A stretch of 64,000 nucleotides of DNA from SZUA-430 sp040080835 (GCA_040080835.1 JBEBHP010000017.1:42006-106005), one strand, 5' to 3'; shown: positions 8,186 through 17,953, counted from the stretch's first letter. Notes: a model not told the origin generated them from the sequence alone. Made by a program: numbers and translations.

Positions 8186-9714
8186 TGCGAAAGGCTGGAA
8201 ATATTCTGTTCATAACTGCGGACCAGTGGCGGGGTGATTGCCTGTCTGCGCTTTCGCATCCAGTGGTGCAAACACCGAGTCTGGACGCGCTAGCGGTGGA
8301 AGGGACACTGTTCACCCGCCACTTCTCCAACACTGCGCCCTGCTCTCCCAGCCGCGCGACGCTGCACACGGGTCTCTACCAGCACAATCATCGCGTCGCC
8401 ATGAATGGTACACCGCTTGACCGGCGCCATACCAACTGGGCGCTGGAGGCCAGAAATGCAGGTTATGATCCGGCGCTGATCGGCTTTACCGACCAGACGC
8501 CTGACCCACGAGAACTCAGTGCGGATGATCCAAGACTTCGCACCTATGAAAATCTGCTGCCCGGACTCAACCCCGTTGCACATGTAAGCATGGATCACCC
8601 CGGTCCCTGGGCTGAATATCTGAAGGCACGAGGATACGAACTCCCGGAACAGGAGCGCTTTGTCATCTGGCAACGCGAACCGGGACCTGACTACGAAGAT
8701 GGAGCTGAAGTTCCAAAGCCATGGTCCATTCGTGCCGAAGACGGCGACACTACGTGGCATGTCGATCAGGCGATTGATTTTGTCAGCGAACGGCGCGACG
8801 TGCCGTGGATCCTGCACTTGTCATTGCTGCGCCCGCATCCTCCATGGATCGCATCAGAACCGTGGAACCGGCTTTATGATCCGCAAAGCATTCCGGCGGC
8901 GTTGCGATGTGCCTCTGTGGAACAGGAAAGCAGGCAGCACCCCTGGCTACTAAACCAACTTGCCCACCCGCTCTATTGTGCGCCGGACGATCTGAGAAAA
9001 CTCAACCGGATGCGCGCCGTCTATTTCGGGATGATGAGCGAAGTCGATCACCATCTGGGACGGCTGTTTGCCCATCTGAAGCAGGAAGGATTGTGGGATG
9101 ACACGCTGATCATCTTCACAAGCGATCATGGTGAGCAGCTGGGCGATCATTGGCTTCTCGGCAAGGCGGGTTATTTCGACCAGTCATACTCAGTACCCCT
9201 GATCATCCGGGATCCGCGAACAGAGGCTGACGGCCATCGTGGCCAGCGCGTTTCTGCTTTCACCGAACACGTCGATATCATGCCGACGCTGCTTGAATTC
9301 ATTGACACCGAGATACCTGCACAATGCGATGGCCGTTCGCTGCTGGACTTCGTGCTGCATGGCAGAACTGATGGATGGCGTCAGCACGCACACTGGGAAT
9401 ACGATTTCCGCGATGCCAGCCATGATGACGCCGAAGCCGCACTCGGGCTTACTCTGCACCAGTGCAATCTGTCGGTCATTCGGGGGGTGCGGTACAAGTA
9501 CGTGCAGTTTGCCGGGCTGCCATCGCTTCTGTTCGATCTGCAGAATGATCCGGGTGAGTTCAGCAACCTGGCCGAGAATTCCGAGTACGCGCCGCTTGCC
9601 TTAAGCCATGCGCAGGAACTATTGCGCTGGCGCATGACGCACGAAGACCAGGCTCTGACGCACATGATGGCTACGTCGCAGGGGCTGGTGCGGCGACCTG
9701 CAAAACGCTTCTAG
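8185..9714 (+). CDS. Phosphonate monoester hydrolase / arylsulfatase-like enzyme
   Basis: 509 residues of the alkaline phosphatase superfamily. The metal-binding N-terminal Asp is D13 (TADQWRGD). Cys53 in CSPSRATLHTG fits the formylglycine sulfatase signature C-x-P-S-R. Further metal ligands lie in FTSDHGEQLGDH. Segments such as GYDPALIGF, TPDPRE and the C-terminal WRMTHEDQALTHM resemble the Rhizobium/Burkholderia phosphonate monoester hydrolases more than classic sulfatases. No signal peptide is seen, so it is probably cytoplasmic. A formylglycine-generating enzyme is not in the window. It overlaps the chorismate mutase by one base, an unusual pairing. Confidence 0.85.
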   Translation: MRKAGNILFITADQWRGDCLSALSHPVVQTPSLDALAVEGTLFTRHFSNTAPCSPSRATLHTGLYQHNHRVAMNGTPLDRRHTNWALEARNAGYDPALIGFTDQTPDPRELSADDPRLRTYENLLPGLNPVAHVSMDHPGPWAEYLKARGYELPEQERFVIWQREPGPDYEDGAEVPKPWSIRAEDGDTTWHVDQAIDFVSERRDVPWILHLSLLRPHPPWIASEPWNRLYDPQSIPAALRCASVEQESRQHPWLLNQLAHPLYCAPDDLRKLNRMRAVYFGMMSEVDHHLGRLFAHLKQEGLWDDTLIIFTSDHGEQLGDHWLLGKAGYFDQSYSVPLIIRDPRTEADGHRGQRVSAFTEHVDIMPTLLEFIDTEIPAQCDGRSLLDFVLHGRTDGWRQHAHWEYDFRDASHDDAEAALGLTLHQCNLSVIRGVRYKYVQFAGLPSLLFDLQNDPGEFSNLAENSEYAPLALSHAQELLRWRMTHEDQALTHMMATSQGLVRRPAKRF

Positions 9715-9728
9715 CGCGCGCCCCAAAA

Positions 9729-10553
9729 CTAAATCAGATTGATCCGCATGTTGTCGCGCGCCACGAAGCAGCCTGGCCAAGCTGCCATTGCCGTCGCTTC
9801 GATTTCTTCCATGAAGTGATCTTCATGGTCAGGGTCGTGGTGGAAAATGGCCAGGCGCTTGGCGTTTGCAGCGCGTGTCAGGCGCACGCCTTCCTGCCAG
9901 GTGGAATGACCCCAACCACGCTTCGACTGGAACTCGTGATCGGTGTAGGTGGAATCGTAGATCACCAAGTCTGCGCCTTCTATCAATGACAGGATCTTCT
10001 GGTCAGGAGTTCCAGGCGTGTGTTCGGTATCGGTGATGTAGCAAACGGATTTGCCCTGATATTCCAGGCGATAGCCAGTCGCACCATCCGGGTGGTTCAA
10101 TGGCGCTGTTCTGACCTTGATGTCCGGCGCAATACTGAAATTGTCGCCCGCCTTGAAATCGACGAACTCAATATGAGCCTTCATGATGTCGATCGGAACT
10201 GGAAAGAACGGGTGAGTCATCTGACCTGCGAGTACATTCTGAATGCTGAGGCCTGTGTCGAGGTGACCTGCCATGATCCTGAATTCGTGGCCGTCACTGA
10301 ACGCGGGCTGGAAAAACGGGAAGCCGTGAATGTGATCCCAATGAGTGTGGGACATCAGGATTGTGGCATCGCGCTGCTGTTTGCGCATGAACCATTTGCC
10401 CAAATTGCGGACGCCGGTCCCCAGATCAAAAATGACCCGGCGGCCGCCCATCGCAACCTCGACGCAGCTTGTGTTACCGCCATAGGCCAAGTGGTTCGGG
10501 CCGGGACAGGCAACCGTCCCCCGCGTACCCCAGAATTTGACCTTGAACGCCAT
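9729..10553 (-). CDS. MBL-fold metallo-hydrolase (RNase Z/PqqB-like subgroup)
   Basis: 274 residues. The N-terminus VKFWGTRGTVACPGP and the motif HTHWDHIHG (His69, His71, Asp73, His74) define a metallo-beta-lactamase fold close to the PqqB/phosphodiesterase group. Additional metal ligands are in LNHPDGATGY, YDSTYTDHEF and FHHDPDHED. It is cytoplasmic and stands alone, convergent with the sulfatase-like gene 14 bases away. The substrate is unknown; a cyclic nucleotide or phosphodiester is possible. Confidence 0.85.
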   Translation of the reverse strand: MAFKVKFWGTRGTVACPGPNHLAYGGNTSCVEVAMGGRRVIFDLGTGVRNLGKWFMRKQQRDATILMSHTHWDHIHGFPFFQPAFSDGHEFRIMAGHLDTGLSIQNVLAGQMTHPFFPVPIDIMKAHIEFVDFKAGDNFSIAPDIKVRTAPLNHPDGATGYRLEYQGKSVCYITDTEHTPGTPDQKILSLIEGADLVIYDSTYTDHEFQSKRGWGHSTWQEGVRLTRAANAKRLAIFHHDPDHEDHFMEEIEATAMAAWPGCFVARDNMRINLI

Positions 10554-10640
10554 TTCTTCCCTCTTGCCCTACTTGCCCGCAGTGAGTTTAGCCGTGGTCG
10601 CACCCTGTTTTGCAGCGGTCAGACCTCAGCGTGACGGCCG

Positions 10641-10964
10641 TCACATCGGATTCTTTGAGATGAACACACGCGCCTCGCTGAATGCGGCGTTTAATGCCGT
10701 GATCTTACTCTTGTCCAATGGTGCCAGTTCGGCATCGGCGGCTGCTTCTGCCAACGTGAAAGCACCAACGCCGCGCGCTGAACCTTTGAGCGAGTGCGCT
10801 ATCTGTTTCCACGTTCTGACATCACTGGCGTGCGCCAGTTCGGTCATGAGTTGCTCGGTATGAACGACAAAGAGCTGCAGCACTTCGCGCATCACATCCA
10901 GATCGTCAGCGGCCTGCACCTTCAGGTGCGCGTAGTCGACTGCTGCATTCCCTCTTGCACTCAT
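10641..10964 (-). CDS. Hpt domain protein
   Basis: 107 residues consisting only of a histidine phosphotransfer four-helix domain. The phospho-acceptor is His57 in WKQIAHSLKGSARGVGA. In alphaproteobacteria such free-standing Hpt proteins relay phosphate between hybrid kinases and regulators, as ChpT or ShpA do. No partner is adjacent. The GAxxxxxxA helix after the His is intact, so it should be active. Confidence 0.85.
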   Translation of the reverse strand: MSARGNAAVDYAHLKVQAADDLDVMREVLQLFVVHTEQLMTELAHASDVRTWKQIAHSLKGSARGVGAFTLAEAAADAELAPLDKSKITALNAAFSEARVFISKNPM

Positions 10965-11045
10965 GTTTCACCGTTGGCTTGGACTCCAGCGCGCAATTCT
11001 AGCGCCCAGAACCAACCAGACAGTTAAGCGATCGTTAGGGAAGTG

Positions 11046-11753
11046 CTAAAACGGCACCCAGCCGCCCGGGAATGGTGACACACCGAACAGCCAATGATGG
11101 CTCAGAATTAACGCAGCGAAGACCAATACTGCCAACAGCTGCCTGAAGGTCATTAACTCGCCAATCGCGATCCGGTTCCTTCCACCCAGAATTGCTCCGA
11201 ATGGAATGTTGGAGGTTTTCTGAGCGAAGGTCTGCCAGTCATCCTTCATGCGCCGCCGCCGCTTCGCGTCAATGGAAAACGTGCCCAAAATGGCAAGGAG
11301 TGCAAACGTGCCAAAAAATATGACCGACGGAGCGTCGCCGTTGGCAGCAAGGTGAAACGTCGCCCAGAGCGCAACGCCCCAGAGAAAAGGGTGTCGCGTG
11401 ATCCTAAGCACCCCGGTTGCGACTTCTGGCTTGCTCGCCAGCTTTTCCATTCCGACGGATGTCGGATTGGGTGTCAGCACGCCAGACACGATGAACAGGG
11501 CGGCAATCAGCACAACCAGACCACCTGCATGCTTCACACCCTCACCCAGGTACCAAAGAGGGTCGGAAGGCTCCAGCGCCGCTTGATTGTATGAGGTGGC
11601 CAGCCAGAAAATCCCGAACGCGCTCGCGAGCGAGAACAATCCCAAATAAGCTTGCTCCCCAACGGACTGCACAACATGGTCACGAAGCTGGGTACCGGCA
11701 ATCAAAAGATGAATGATCAGAAAAAAGCCCGAAGCGAGGATGAGCTGAAGCAT
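11046..11753 (-). CDS. NnrU-family membrane protein
   Basis: About 235 residues with five to six hydrophobic segments. The sequence RHPFLWGVALWATFHLAANGD matches the NnrU/isoprenylcysteine methyltransferase-like fold; NnrU proteins are linked to nitric oxide metabolism or to isomerase (Z-ISO-like) function. The start at 11753 is chosen at the first methionine that begins the first membrane helix (LQLILASGFFLIIHLLIAG). It has no clear operon partner. Confidence 0.85.
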   Translation of the reverse strand: MLQLILASGFFLIIHLLIAGTQLRDHVVQSVGEQAYLGLFSLASAFGIFWLATSYNQAALEPSDPLWYLGEGVKHAGGLVVLIAALFIVSGVLTPNPTSVGMEKLASKPEVATGVLRITRHPFLWGVALWATFHLAANGDAPSVIFFGTFALLAILGTFSIDAKRRRRMKDDWQTFAQKTSNIPFGAILGGRNRIAIGELMTFRQLLAVLVFAALILSHHWLFGVSPFPGGWVPF

Positions 11754-12058
11754 TCGTTGCCTCCGATGACAAGATTGTTGCCGCATGCCTAAAAGCGACT
11801 GATGGGTTGTACGTCGAGGCTAAGGCATCGAGACCGCGAATCGAAGCCTTCCGCTCTCGGATCTCTCAAAGAGTTTTTATTTGGCTACGGAACGGTTGTT
11901 AACTCCTTCGCGGCTAAGCCCCTGAGCCACTTCAATTTTCGATCCACAAACACTTGCTATGTGTCGAATCTTCGACCGTGCGCCCGCCGCAAAAAAATGG
12001 TAAGTTTTTGGTTAATGGCTGCTCTGGTTACCGGAGTGCATGTACTTGAGAGACTTGT
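11754..12058. other. Intergenic region upstream of the TipN-like gene
   Basis: About 305 bases between two divergent genes (NnrU-like and TipN-like), so it should contain both promoters. I see no RNA gene, clear operator or terminator. A longer frame on the plus strand here runs into the TipN-like gene out of frame and has no coding character. Confidence 0.4.
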
Positions 12059-14689
12059 ATGCAGCGTGTTGAACCGGCGGACGTCCGCACATACGCGGAG
12101 CTCCTTGCAAACAGCCCAACCCCGGTTGAATCCCCCTTGCGCGGGCCGCAGGCTGTCAAATCACCCGCAAATGAACCAACTGTCGATGAGAGCGTCCCTG
12201 CCAAAAAACTGCAAGCTTCTGGCGGATCGGCTCTTTTGGTGTCTTTCCTGTTCAGTTGCCTGTGGGTTGCGGGAATCGGCGCGTATGTCGTCGGGCTCGT
12301 TGGAATTGAAAAGGCCCTGACGCTTTCCAACGACTGGTACTTCCTCATTGCGGCTGTAGTCATCGTCCCGATTGCACTTGCCTTTTTGATCGCGGTATTC
12401 GCGCGTGAAGCAAGCATCTTGCGCCAGCAGTCGACGTCGCTCGCCGCTGTTGCGTCGCACCTCATCGCACCGGAAGAAACGGCGTCGAAAAATCTCGCCA
12501 GGCTTAGTCGTGCCATTCGCCGCGAGCTTGATGCGTTCAATTCTGCAGTCGAAGCCGCATCCGTTCGCATGGCGTCCCTTGAAACGGCGTCCAACGAGCG
12601 GCTTGCGCTGATTGAGCGGACAGCCACTGCGGCGCAGGAACGCGTTGAACGCGCGACGAACAGGCTCGGTTCGGAACGCGAAAAGCTGGCGCAGTTCACA
12701 CAGGCACTCGATTCAGTCGTGCTGGCTGCATCGGAGACCTTGACGACGCGGCTTCAGGATGCGCGTGCCGCTGCCCGGTCCGCAAGCGAAAGCCTGCATG
12801 CCGAACACGGCGCCATCGCAGGTCTCATTTCGACACTGCAGTCCGCCTCGCATGCGGTATCGGCCAAGGCGCTGGAGACAGGCAAGGAAATAGAACGTCA
12901 GGCCCAGCGGCTTGACGCTGCGTCCGAAGCTGCGGCTGCCAGATCCGAACAGGTCGTCGCGAGACATGAACGTCAGCGCGCAGCACTGGCCGAAACGATC
13001 GAGCGCCTCAAGCAAGAGAACGATCACATGGCCCGCGCGCTCGACTATCAGCGCGAAGGCATGAACAAGCTCGTCATCACTATGGTTGATGAAAACAAGA
13101 AAATCGGCACGTTTACCGTGGAAGGCGCCCGTCGTCTCGACGATGCAGCCGCGCTCATGGCGCAGCGAATCGTTGAAACGACCCAATTGTTCGCAAGAGA
13201 AGCAGAAAAACTTCGAACGTCGACGGAATTGACCACTTCGGGGCTTGAACAGGCCATGCAGACCATCCGGTCGGCAGGTGACAGTTCGTTTGATGCGGCT
13301 GGCAGGCTTGGGTCCGTACTGGTCGGGTTGCGGGATACCGCGACCACTGCCTCGCAACAGATCGAAGGCACAGTCACCAGACTTTCCAAGATGCTCAACG
13401 AGCTTCCCAGTGAAGCGGCACACCATGTCAAGACACTGCGCGGCATGCTTGACCAGCAGTCGAATACGATGCGCGAACTGAACTCAAAGGTCAGTGCCGC
13501 TTTTGACCGCGTGCAGGCCATAGAAATGGCGAAGGCGCCAACGCCGCTTCAACTCGAAGCGCCCATTCATACAACGATCGCGCAACCTCCTGCGCAGATG
13601 CCCATGACTCGCCAGCAGATGATGCCTCAGCAGCCAATCCCCATGCATCATCAGACAATGCAGCACCCTTCAGTGCACCCACAGCAGCTGCCGCAGTTCT
13701 CGGTGTCACCGCAGGAAGCCGCTGCAGCCATGGGCGGGCACCAGAAATCGCATGTCGCCCAGCCTGGTCGTGAAGCGCAGCCGCTGCAGCGGCAGCCTGT
13801 TCCACAATTCCGGGCACCGCCGATGCAGGACCATGGTGTTCCGAATTTCAACGTTCCACCGCCCGGCGCGCAATTGCCCTTGCCCGGCTATTCACAAAAC
13901 AGGAATTCCGGACCGCACATGGACCGTCCGCAAGCTTCGGAAAGTGGTGAGTCTCGCGGCTGGTTTGGCCTTGCAAAACGGTTTGTCCGGCCGAGCAGCG
14001 ATGAACCAGAAGCGCCGATGGACGACCGCAACGGTAGCTGGGACATGAAGTCCCTGTTGGCCGCAGCCGAAGTGCGCGAAACGGACCGCCGACACCCTGT
14101 ACCGCAACAACCAGTCCAGGGCTCCCGCCGCATGGACCCTCGTGACCCGAGAGCAGGTGAACGCGGCATGCAAAATGACATTCCGCATCAACACCACCAG
14201 CCACATCAGCAGCATCCGCAGCATACCCAACATCCGCAACAGGTCCGGCAACAAGCGCCACAGGCCGTGCCGCCACGAAACGCGCTGCAGCAACAAGCAG
14301 ATGCGCAAGCAGGCAACGGGCACCCGGGGCACACCTCGTCGCGTCACATGATTGAAACTCTGCAAGCGATGGCGATCGACCTGAGCCGGTTCCTTGAGGA
14401 TGACCCTCCGGTGGACCTGTTACGCCGTTATCGCAACGGTGAACGCAATGTCTTTGCCCGCAGGCTTGCGAGTATCCTGGGTGCCGAGCATGTGCGGCTG
14501 ATTGCGGGCAAGTATCAGGAAGACCGCGAATTCAGGGACACTGTAGACAGGTATATCCAGCAGTTCGAAGCCCTGCTTGAGCAGACTGCCAGAAGTGACC
14601 GCGAGAATGTGCTGGTGGAAACTTACCTCACATCCCAAACCGGCAAAGTTTATGTCACGCTGGCGTCGGCGATTGGCCGCCTTTCCTAG
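12059..14689 (+). CDS. TipN-like membrane-anchored coiled-coil polarity protein
   Basis: 876 residues. After a charged N-terminal 55 residues come two transmembrane helices (about 58 to 80 and 93 to 115), then about 370 residues of coiled coil (roughly 120 to 490). A Gln/His/Pro-rich linker follows (about 500 to 760). A conserved C-terminal helical domain of about 110 residues contains MIETLQAMAIDLSRFLED and GERNVFARRLASIL. This architecture and C-terminus resemble TipN, which marks the new pole in Caulobacter. The linker contains a dense His/Gln stretch near bases 14180 to 14250. Function is inferred from architecture; other polar organising proteins share it. Confidence 0.6.
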   Translation: MQRVEPADVRTYAELLANSPTPVESPLRGPQAVKSPANEPTVDESVPAKKLQASGGSALLVSFLFSCLWVAGIGAYVVGLVGIEKALTLSNDWYFLIAAVVIVPIALAFLIAVFAREASILRQQSTSLAAVASHLIAPEETASKNLARLSRAIRRELDAFNSAVEAASVRMASLETASNERLALIERTATAAQERVERATNRLGSEREKLAQFTQALDSVVLAASETLTTRLQDARAAARSASESLHAEHGAIAGLISTLQSASHAVSAKALETGKEIERQAQRLDAASEAAAARSEQVVARHERQRAALAETIERLKQENDHMARALDYQREGMNKLVITMVDENKKIGTFTVEGARRLDDAAALMAQRIVETTQLFAREAEKLRTSTELTTSGLEQAMQTIRSAGDSSFDAAGRLGSVLVGLRDTATTASQQIEGTVTRLSKMLNELPSEAAHHVKTLRGMLDQQSNTMRELNSKVSAAFDRVQAIEMAKAPTPLQLEAPIHTTIAQPPAQMPMTRQQMMPQQPIPMHHQTMQHPSVHPQQLPQFSVSPQEAAAAMGGHQKSHVAQPGREAQPLQRQPVPQFRAPPMQDHGVPNFNVPPPGAQLPLPGYSQNRNSGPHMDRPQASESGESRGWFGLAKRFVRPSSDEPEAPMDDRNGSWDMKSLLAAAEVRETDRRHPVPQQPVQGSRRMDPRDPRAGERGMQNDIPHQHHQPHQQHPQHTQHPQQVRQQAPQAVPPRNALQQQADAQAGNGHPGHTSSRHMIETLQAMAIDLSRFLEDDPPVDLLRRYRNGERNVFARRLASILGAEHVRLIAGKYQEDREFRDTVDRYIQQFEALLEQTARSDRENVLVETYLTSQTGKVYVTLASAIGRLS

Positions 14690-14713
14690 ATTTTGGCGTT
14701 TGGAGGTATCCTG

Positions 14714-15430
14714 CTAAAAGCCGCCCAGGCCTTCCCCGGGCCGGACGACCGGCCGCAGCAGGAAATAGGGTATCAGAAGCACAAACGCCGCGACCGCCTT
14801 GAGCGCGATGTCAATTGCCATGCGATTGAGCCACACCCAATCTTCGCCGGCGTATGCAAACGCATAATATAGCGGCATTGAAATGAGCGTCGCTGTCAAC
14901 GCACTGTAAGCCGGTGCATTCCACCACTCCACGCCACGCGTCCTGTCAAACACAATCACTGACGCTGCCTGCCCCAACATCAGTGCTGTCATAAACGCTG
15001 CGACCTGGCGCAGTGTTGGGGACAACGGTGGCAACTGCGGCAGTTCGATCGCGCCAGAGCTGATCGCTGCAGCAACAAGCGCGCAAAGCATGGATGATGC
15101 CACGACATGAGCCAGCGCCATCTGTTCCCCATATCTGCGGTTGACCAGATTTGTGATCAAGAAACAGGAGGCAACACTTGCATGCCCCCAGGTCAGCCAT
15201 CTGGATGGATGAAGACTTTCCGCGTCGACGGGACTGAAGACACCATCGAACATGCGGAATGGCTCGGCAGTCAGGACCCAAGAAAGATAAAATGTGCCGA
15301 GCGTCGCCCCGATAGACACAAGCAACGCCAAGCCAAGTCCAATGGTGTACCAGACATCACGGCGTGACGGCGGAGAGAGGGGCGCAACTTGACTCTCAGC
15401 GTCGGTTTGACGGGCTGAATGACCCGCCAT
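14714..15430 (-). CDS. VUT (YhhQ/DUF165)-like membrane transporter
   Basis: 238 residues with about six hydrophobic helices. The segment FDRTRGVEWWNAPAYSAL, followed by membrane helices and a closing LLIPYFLLRP, fits the VUT family. Its E. coli member YhhQ imports the queuosine precursor preQ0. The N-terminal 25 residues are polar and variable. It lies 17 bases after rpmB on the same strand and may be co-transcribed with it. Confidence 0.55.
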   Translation of the reverse strand: MAGHSARQTDAESQVAPLSPPSRRDVWYTIGLGLALLVSIGATLGTFYLSWVLTAEPFRMFDGVFSPVDAESLHPSRWLTWGHASVASCFLITNLVNRRYGEQMALAHVVASSMLCALVAAAISSGAIELPQLPPLSPTLRQVAAFMTALMLGQAASVIVFDRTRGVEWWNAPAYSALTATLISMPLYYAFAYAGEDWVWLNRMAIDIALKAVAAFVLLIPYFLLRPVVRPGEGLGGF

Positions 15431-15447
15431 CCTGATCGACCCGTGCT

Positions 15448-15744
15448 CTAGCCTGCAGCGACTTTTGCGACGGCTCGAACGATTTCCCGCTTCAGGCGGC
15501 GCGCGCGTTCGGACATTGTATCATCGCCGAGCTTCACGATGAAGGCATCAAGGCCGCCATTGTGATCGATGGAGCGAAGTGCGTGTTTCGAAATGCGAAG
15601 GCGAACCGTGCGGTCCAGCCTGTCGGACATCAGCGCGACTTCGGACAGGTTCGGGCGAAACTTGCGCTTCGTCTTGTTGTTCGCATGGCTGACATTGTGC
15701 CCGCTCAAGACTGATTTGCCGGTGAGTTCGCAACGCCGTGCCAT
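15448..15744 (-). CDS. rpmB: 50S ribosomal protein bL28
   Basis: 98 residues. The start MARRCELTGKSVLSGHNVSH and the KRKFRPNL segment are diagnostic of bL28. The protein binds 23S rRNA in the large subunit. The neighbourhood rpmB / DUF3108 is common in alphaproteobacteria, although here meaB lies between them. Confidence 0.97.
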   Translation of the reverse strand: MARRCELTGKSVLSGHNVSHANNKTKRKFRPNLSEVALMSDRLDRTVRLRISKHALRSIDHNGGLDAFIVKLGDDTMSERARRLKREIVRAVAKVAAG

Positions 15745-15835
15745 TGGTCTGATCCTGCTATTCCAGAAAAGTTAATGCGCGCCAGGAACCCTAGCGCGCG
15801 AGGGGCGGACCTATAGTAGAGCACAGGGGGTCGCG

Positions 15836-16837
15836 TCAAGCTTTCGGGAAGGCCCGGCTCAGAATTGAGTGTGCGGCAGAAGCGGGCGTTACGTCGCCCC
15901 CTGCGACCATTTTCTCCAGTTTTTTGAGTTCGGACCGCAATTCGGGGGCGTCCGTCAGTTTTGCGACCAGCCCTTCTCGCATTTCCGTCCAAAACCAGGC
16001 GATCTGCTGGGCCTTGCGGCGTGCGCCCCATTGACCGGTTGCATCGAGCAACTGCCTGAAACGGTTCACGAGGTTCCAGAACCTGGAAATACCCGCGCCG
16101 GTTGGACTTGAAACGAGCGAGACTTCAGGGACCCAGCCCGTAAATTTTGGCGTCATGAAGTGCAGAGCTGCTGAATATTCAGCGGCGGTTCTCGTGGCAG
16201 CCGGAAGCAGGTCGCCGTCAGCCTTTGTCACGAGGGCAATGTCGGCCAGTTCCATAATTCCACGCTTCATGCCCTGCAGTTCATCACCGCCCGAGGGGGC
16301 GATCAGAAGCGTGAAAATGTCCACCATGTCTGCAACAGCCGTTTCGGATTGCCCGACACCCACGGTTTCAACAATCACCACGTCAAATCCGGCGGCTTCG
16401 ACCAGCACAATCGACTCGCGAGTCCTGCGAGCCACGCCGCCCAGAGTCGTTCCGGCGGGCGACGGTCGAATGAACGCCAGCGGGCTTTGCGAAAGCCGCG
16501 TCATGCGCGTCTTGTCGCCAAGAATTGATCCGCCTGAACGGCGCGACGAAGGATCGACTGCGAGCACGGCAACCTTCTGACCCTGATCGGTGAGCCATGT
16601 CCCCAGCGCCTCAATGAACGTGGATTTTCCGACGCCAGGCGGACCGGACAAACCGATGCGGATCGCGCGTCCGGCATATGCAAGCGCCAAATTTGTGAGT
16701 TTTGCAGCCGCAGACTGGTCGTCTGGTCGGCCTGACTCAACCAGCGTTATAGACTTGGCTAATGCCCGGCGGTCACCACTAACCAGTTTTACAAGCAATT
16801 CCTTGATATAAGCGTCGGATGATGATGGGATGTTCAT
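15836..16837 (-). CDS. meaB: Methylmalonyl-CoA mutase-associated GTPase MeaB/ArgK
   Basis: 333 residues. The P-loop GLSGPPGVGKST is near residue 60, the Walker B region VIVETVGVGQSE near 155, and the specificity motif TKAD near 205. MeaB protects and loads methylmalonyl-CoA mutase with adenosylcobalamin; the mutase gene lies 7 kb away at 23.5 to 25.7 kb. No good ribosome-binding site precedes the start at 16837. A GTG start at 16885 would add 16 residues but is less like the family. Confidence 0.93.
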   Translation of the reverse strand: MNIPSSSDAYIKELLVKLVSGDRRALAKSITLVESGRPDDQSAAAKLTNLALAYAGRAIRIGLSGPPGVGKSTFIEALGTWLTDQGQKVAVLAVDPSSRRSGGSILGDKTRMTRLSQSPLAFIRPSPAGTTLGGVARRTRESIVLVEAAGFDVVIVETVGVGQSETAVADMVDIFTLLIAPSGGDELQGMKRGIMELADIALVTKADGDLLPAATRTAAEYSAALHFMTPKFTGWVPEVSLVSSPTGAGISRFWNLVNRFRQLLDATGQWGARRKAQQIAWFWTEMREGLVAKLTDAPELRSELKKLEKMVAGGDVTPASAAHSILSRAFPKA

Positions 16838-16975
16838 CTTGTTGGTGACGAATGCAGCTTGAAGATCATGGTCGAGTTCCGCCACAATTCAACCAAGGTG
16901 ACCGACGATAAACCCCGGCCGCCAGCCTGCAGCCAAACCATTCCAGCGTCTGATCCAGATGAGGTCTTATTGCCA

Positions 16976-17818
16976 ATGCTGAAACGCCTTCTGCTTTCCA
17001 CGAGTCTCTGCCTACTGCCCACGCTTGCATTTGCGCAAGGTGCTCCGGTGCCCGCAGAGCCTCAGCCTCAAGGTCCTGCCAGCACCATACAGCTGGTATG
17101 GCAGGTATATCTGGGCGGGTTCAACCTGGGAAATATTGGTTTGAAGACCAGCTTCAATGGCACTTCGTATTCCGCAGTGTCAAAGCTGAAGACCGCGGGC
17201 GTGGTCAACTCGTTCTACGAGGCCGTCATTGACGCGAGTTCGACGGGCATGGTTGCCGGCGTCGCACTTCAGCCCAAAAAGTACAATTCAAACACCAACA
17301 ACGAGAAGCAGAACCAGAAGGTCGACCTGACCTATACCGCATCCGGCATCGAGCTGTTCGCTGAACCGGCCTATAATGTCGACCGCTTCCCGGTCACCGA
17401 TGAGCAAAAGCGTGGGACACTTGATCCGTTATCCGGCATCGTATTCTCGCTTTCAGGCGTTTCGCAAACACCGGCCAAACCTTGCGGCGAGACGGTCCGC
17501 GTGTTTGATGGCCGCCGACGCTATGACATCGAACTGAAATTCGAAGGCAAGGACAACCTCAAGTCCGACGCCGGATACACGGGACCTGCGATCAAGTGCG
17601 CCGTGACGTACAAGCAGATTGCGGGCTTCAAACCGAACCTCAACAAGGGCAAAGCCCTTCCCCCCATCACGGCCTGGTTTGCGTCACTCGACAGCTCAAC
17701 TGGCGGGCCGGTGAAGAACTTCATCGTTCCGGTCAAGATCATGACCGAAACGCCGTATGGCGTGGCGCTGGGCCATGCCCGCAAGATCACAGTCGATGGT
17801 GTTGCGAAATCCAGCTAA
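16976..17818 (+). CDS. DUF3108 exported protein
   Basis: 280 residues. A signal peptide is clear (MLKRLLLSTSLCLLPTLAFA then QG), so the mature protein is periplasmic. The rest is a predicted beta-rich DUF3108 domain including LGGFNLGNIGLKTSFNGTSY. The function is unknown; the family commonly sits beside rpmB in alphaproteobacteria. The start at 16976 gives the signal peptide; the open frame extends upstream without signal-like sequence. A terminator follows the gene. Confidence 0.85.
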   Translation: MLKRLLLSTSLCLLPTLAFAQGAPVPAEPQPQGPASTIQLVWQVYLGGFNLGNIGLKTSFNGTSYSAVSKLKTAGVVNSFYEAVIDASSTGMVAGVALQPKKYNSNTNNEKQNQKVDLTYTASGIELFAEPAYNVDRFPVTDEQKRGTLDPLSGIVFSLSGVSQTPAKPCGETVRVFDGRRRYDIELKFEGKDNLKSDAGYTGPAIKCAVTYKQIAGFKPNLNKGKALPPITAWFASLDSSTGGPVKNFIVPVKIMTETPYGVALGHARKITVDGVAKSS

Positions 17819-17844
17819 CCTGCTGGTTTCATCACAATTTTGAG

Positions 17845-17878
17845 GGGCGGGGCCAACGAGGTCCTGCCCTTTGTGTTT
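17845..17878 (+). terminator. Intrinsic terminator after the DUF3108 gene
   Basis: A ten-base-pair GC-rich stem (arms GGGCGGGGCC and GGTCCTGCCC, two G-U pairs) with a five-base loop is followed by a T-rich tract, 27 bases after the stop codon. Confidence 0.7.
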
Positions 17879-17953
17879 GAAGTTGGGTGCTGCCAAGTCC
17901 GACAATGCGGCTGGTCCGGAAAGTGATTCGGGCTTTTGTACGAATCGCGGCAC

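Noticed and set aside
11802..12320. 172-codon plus-strand frame before and over the TipN-like gene
   Set aside because: Cys/Arg/Ser-rich and out of frame with the real gene; no domain.
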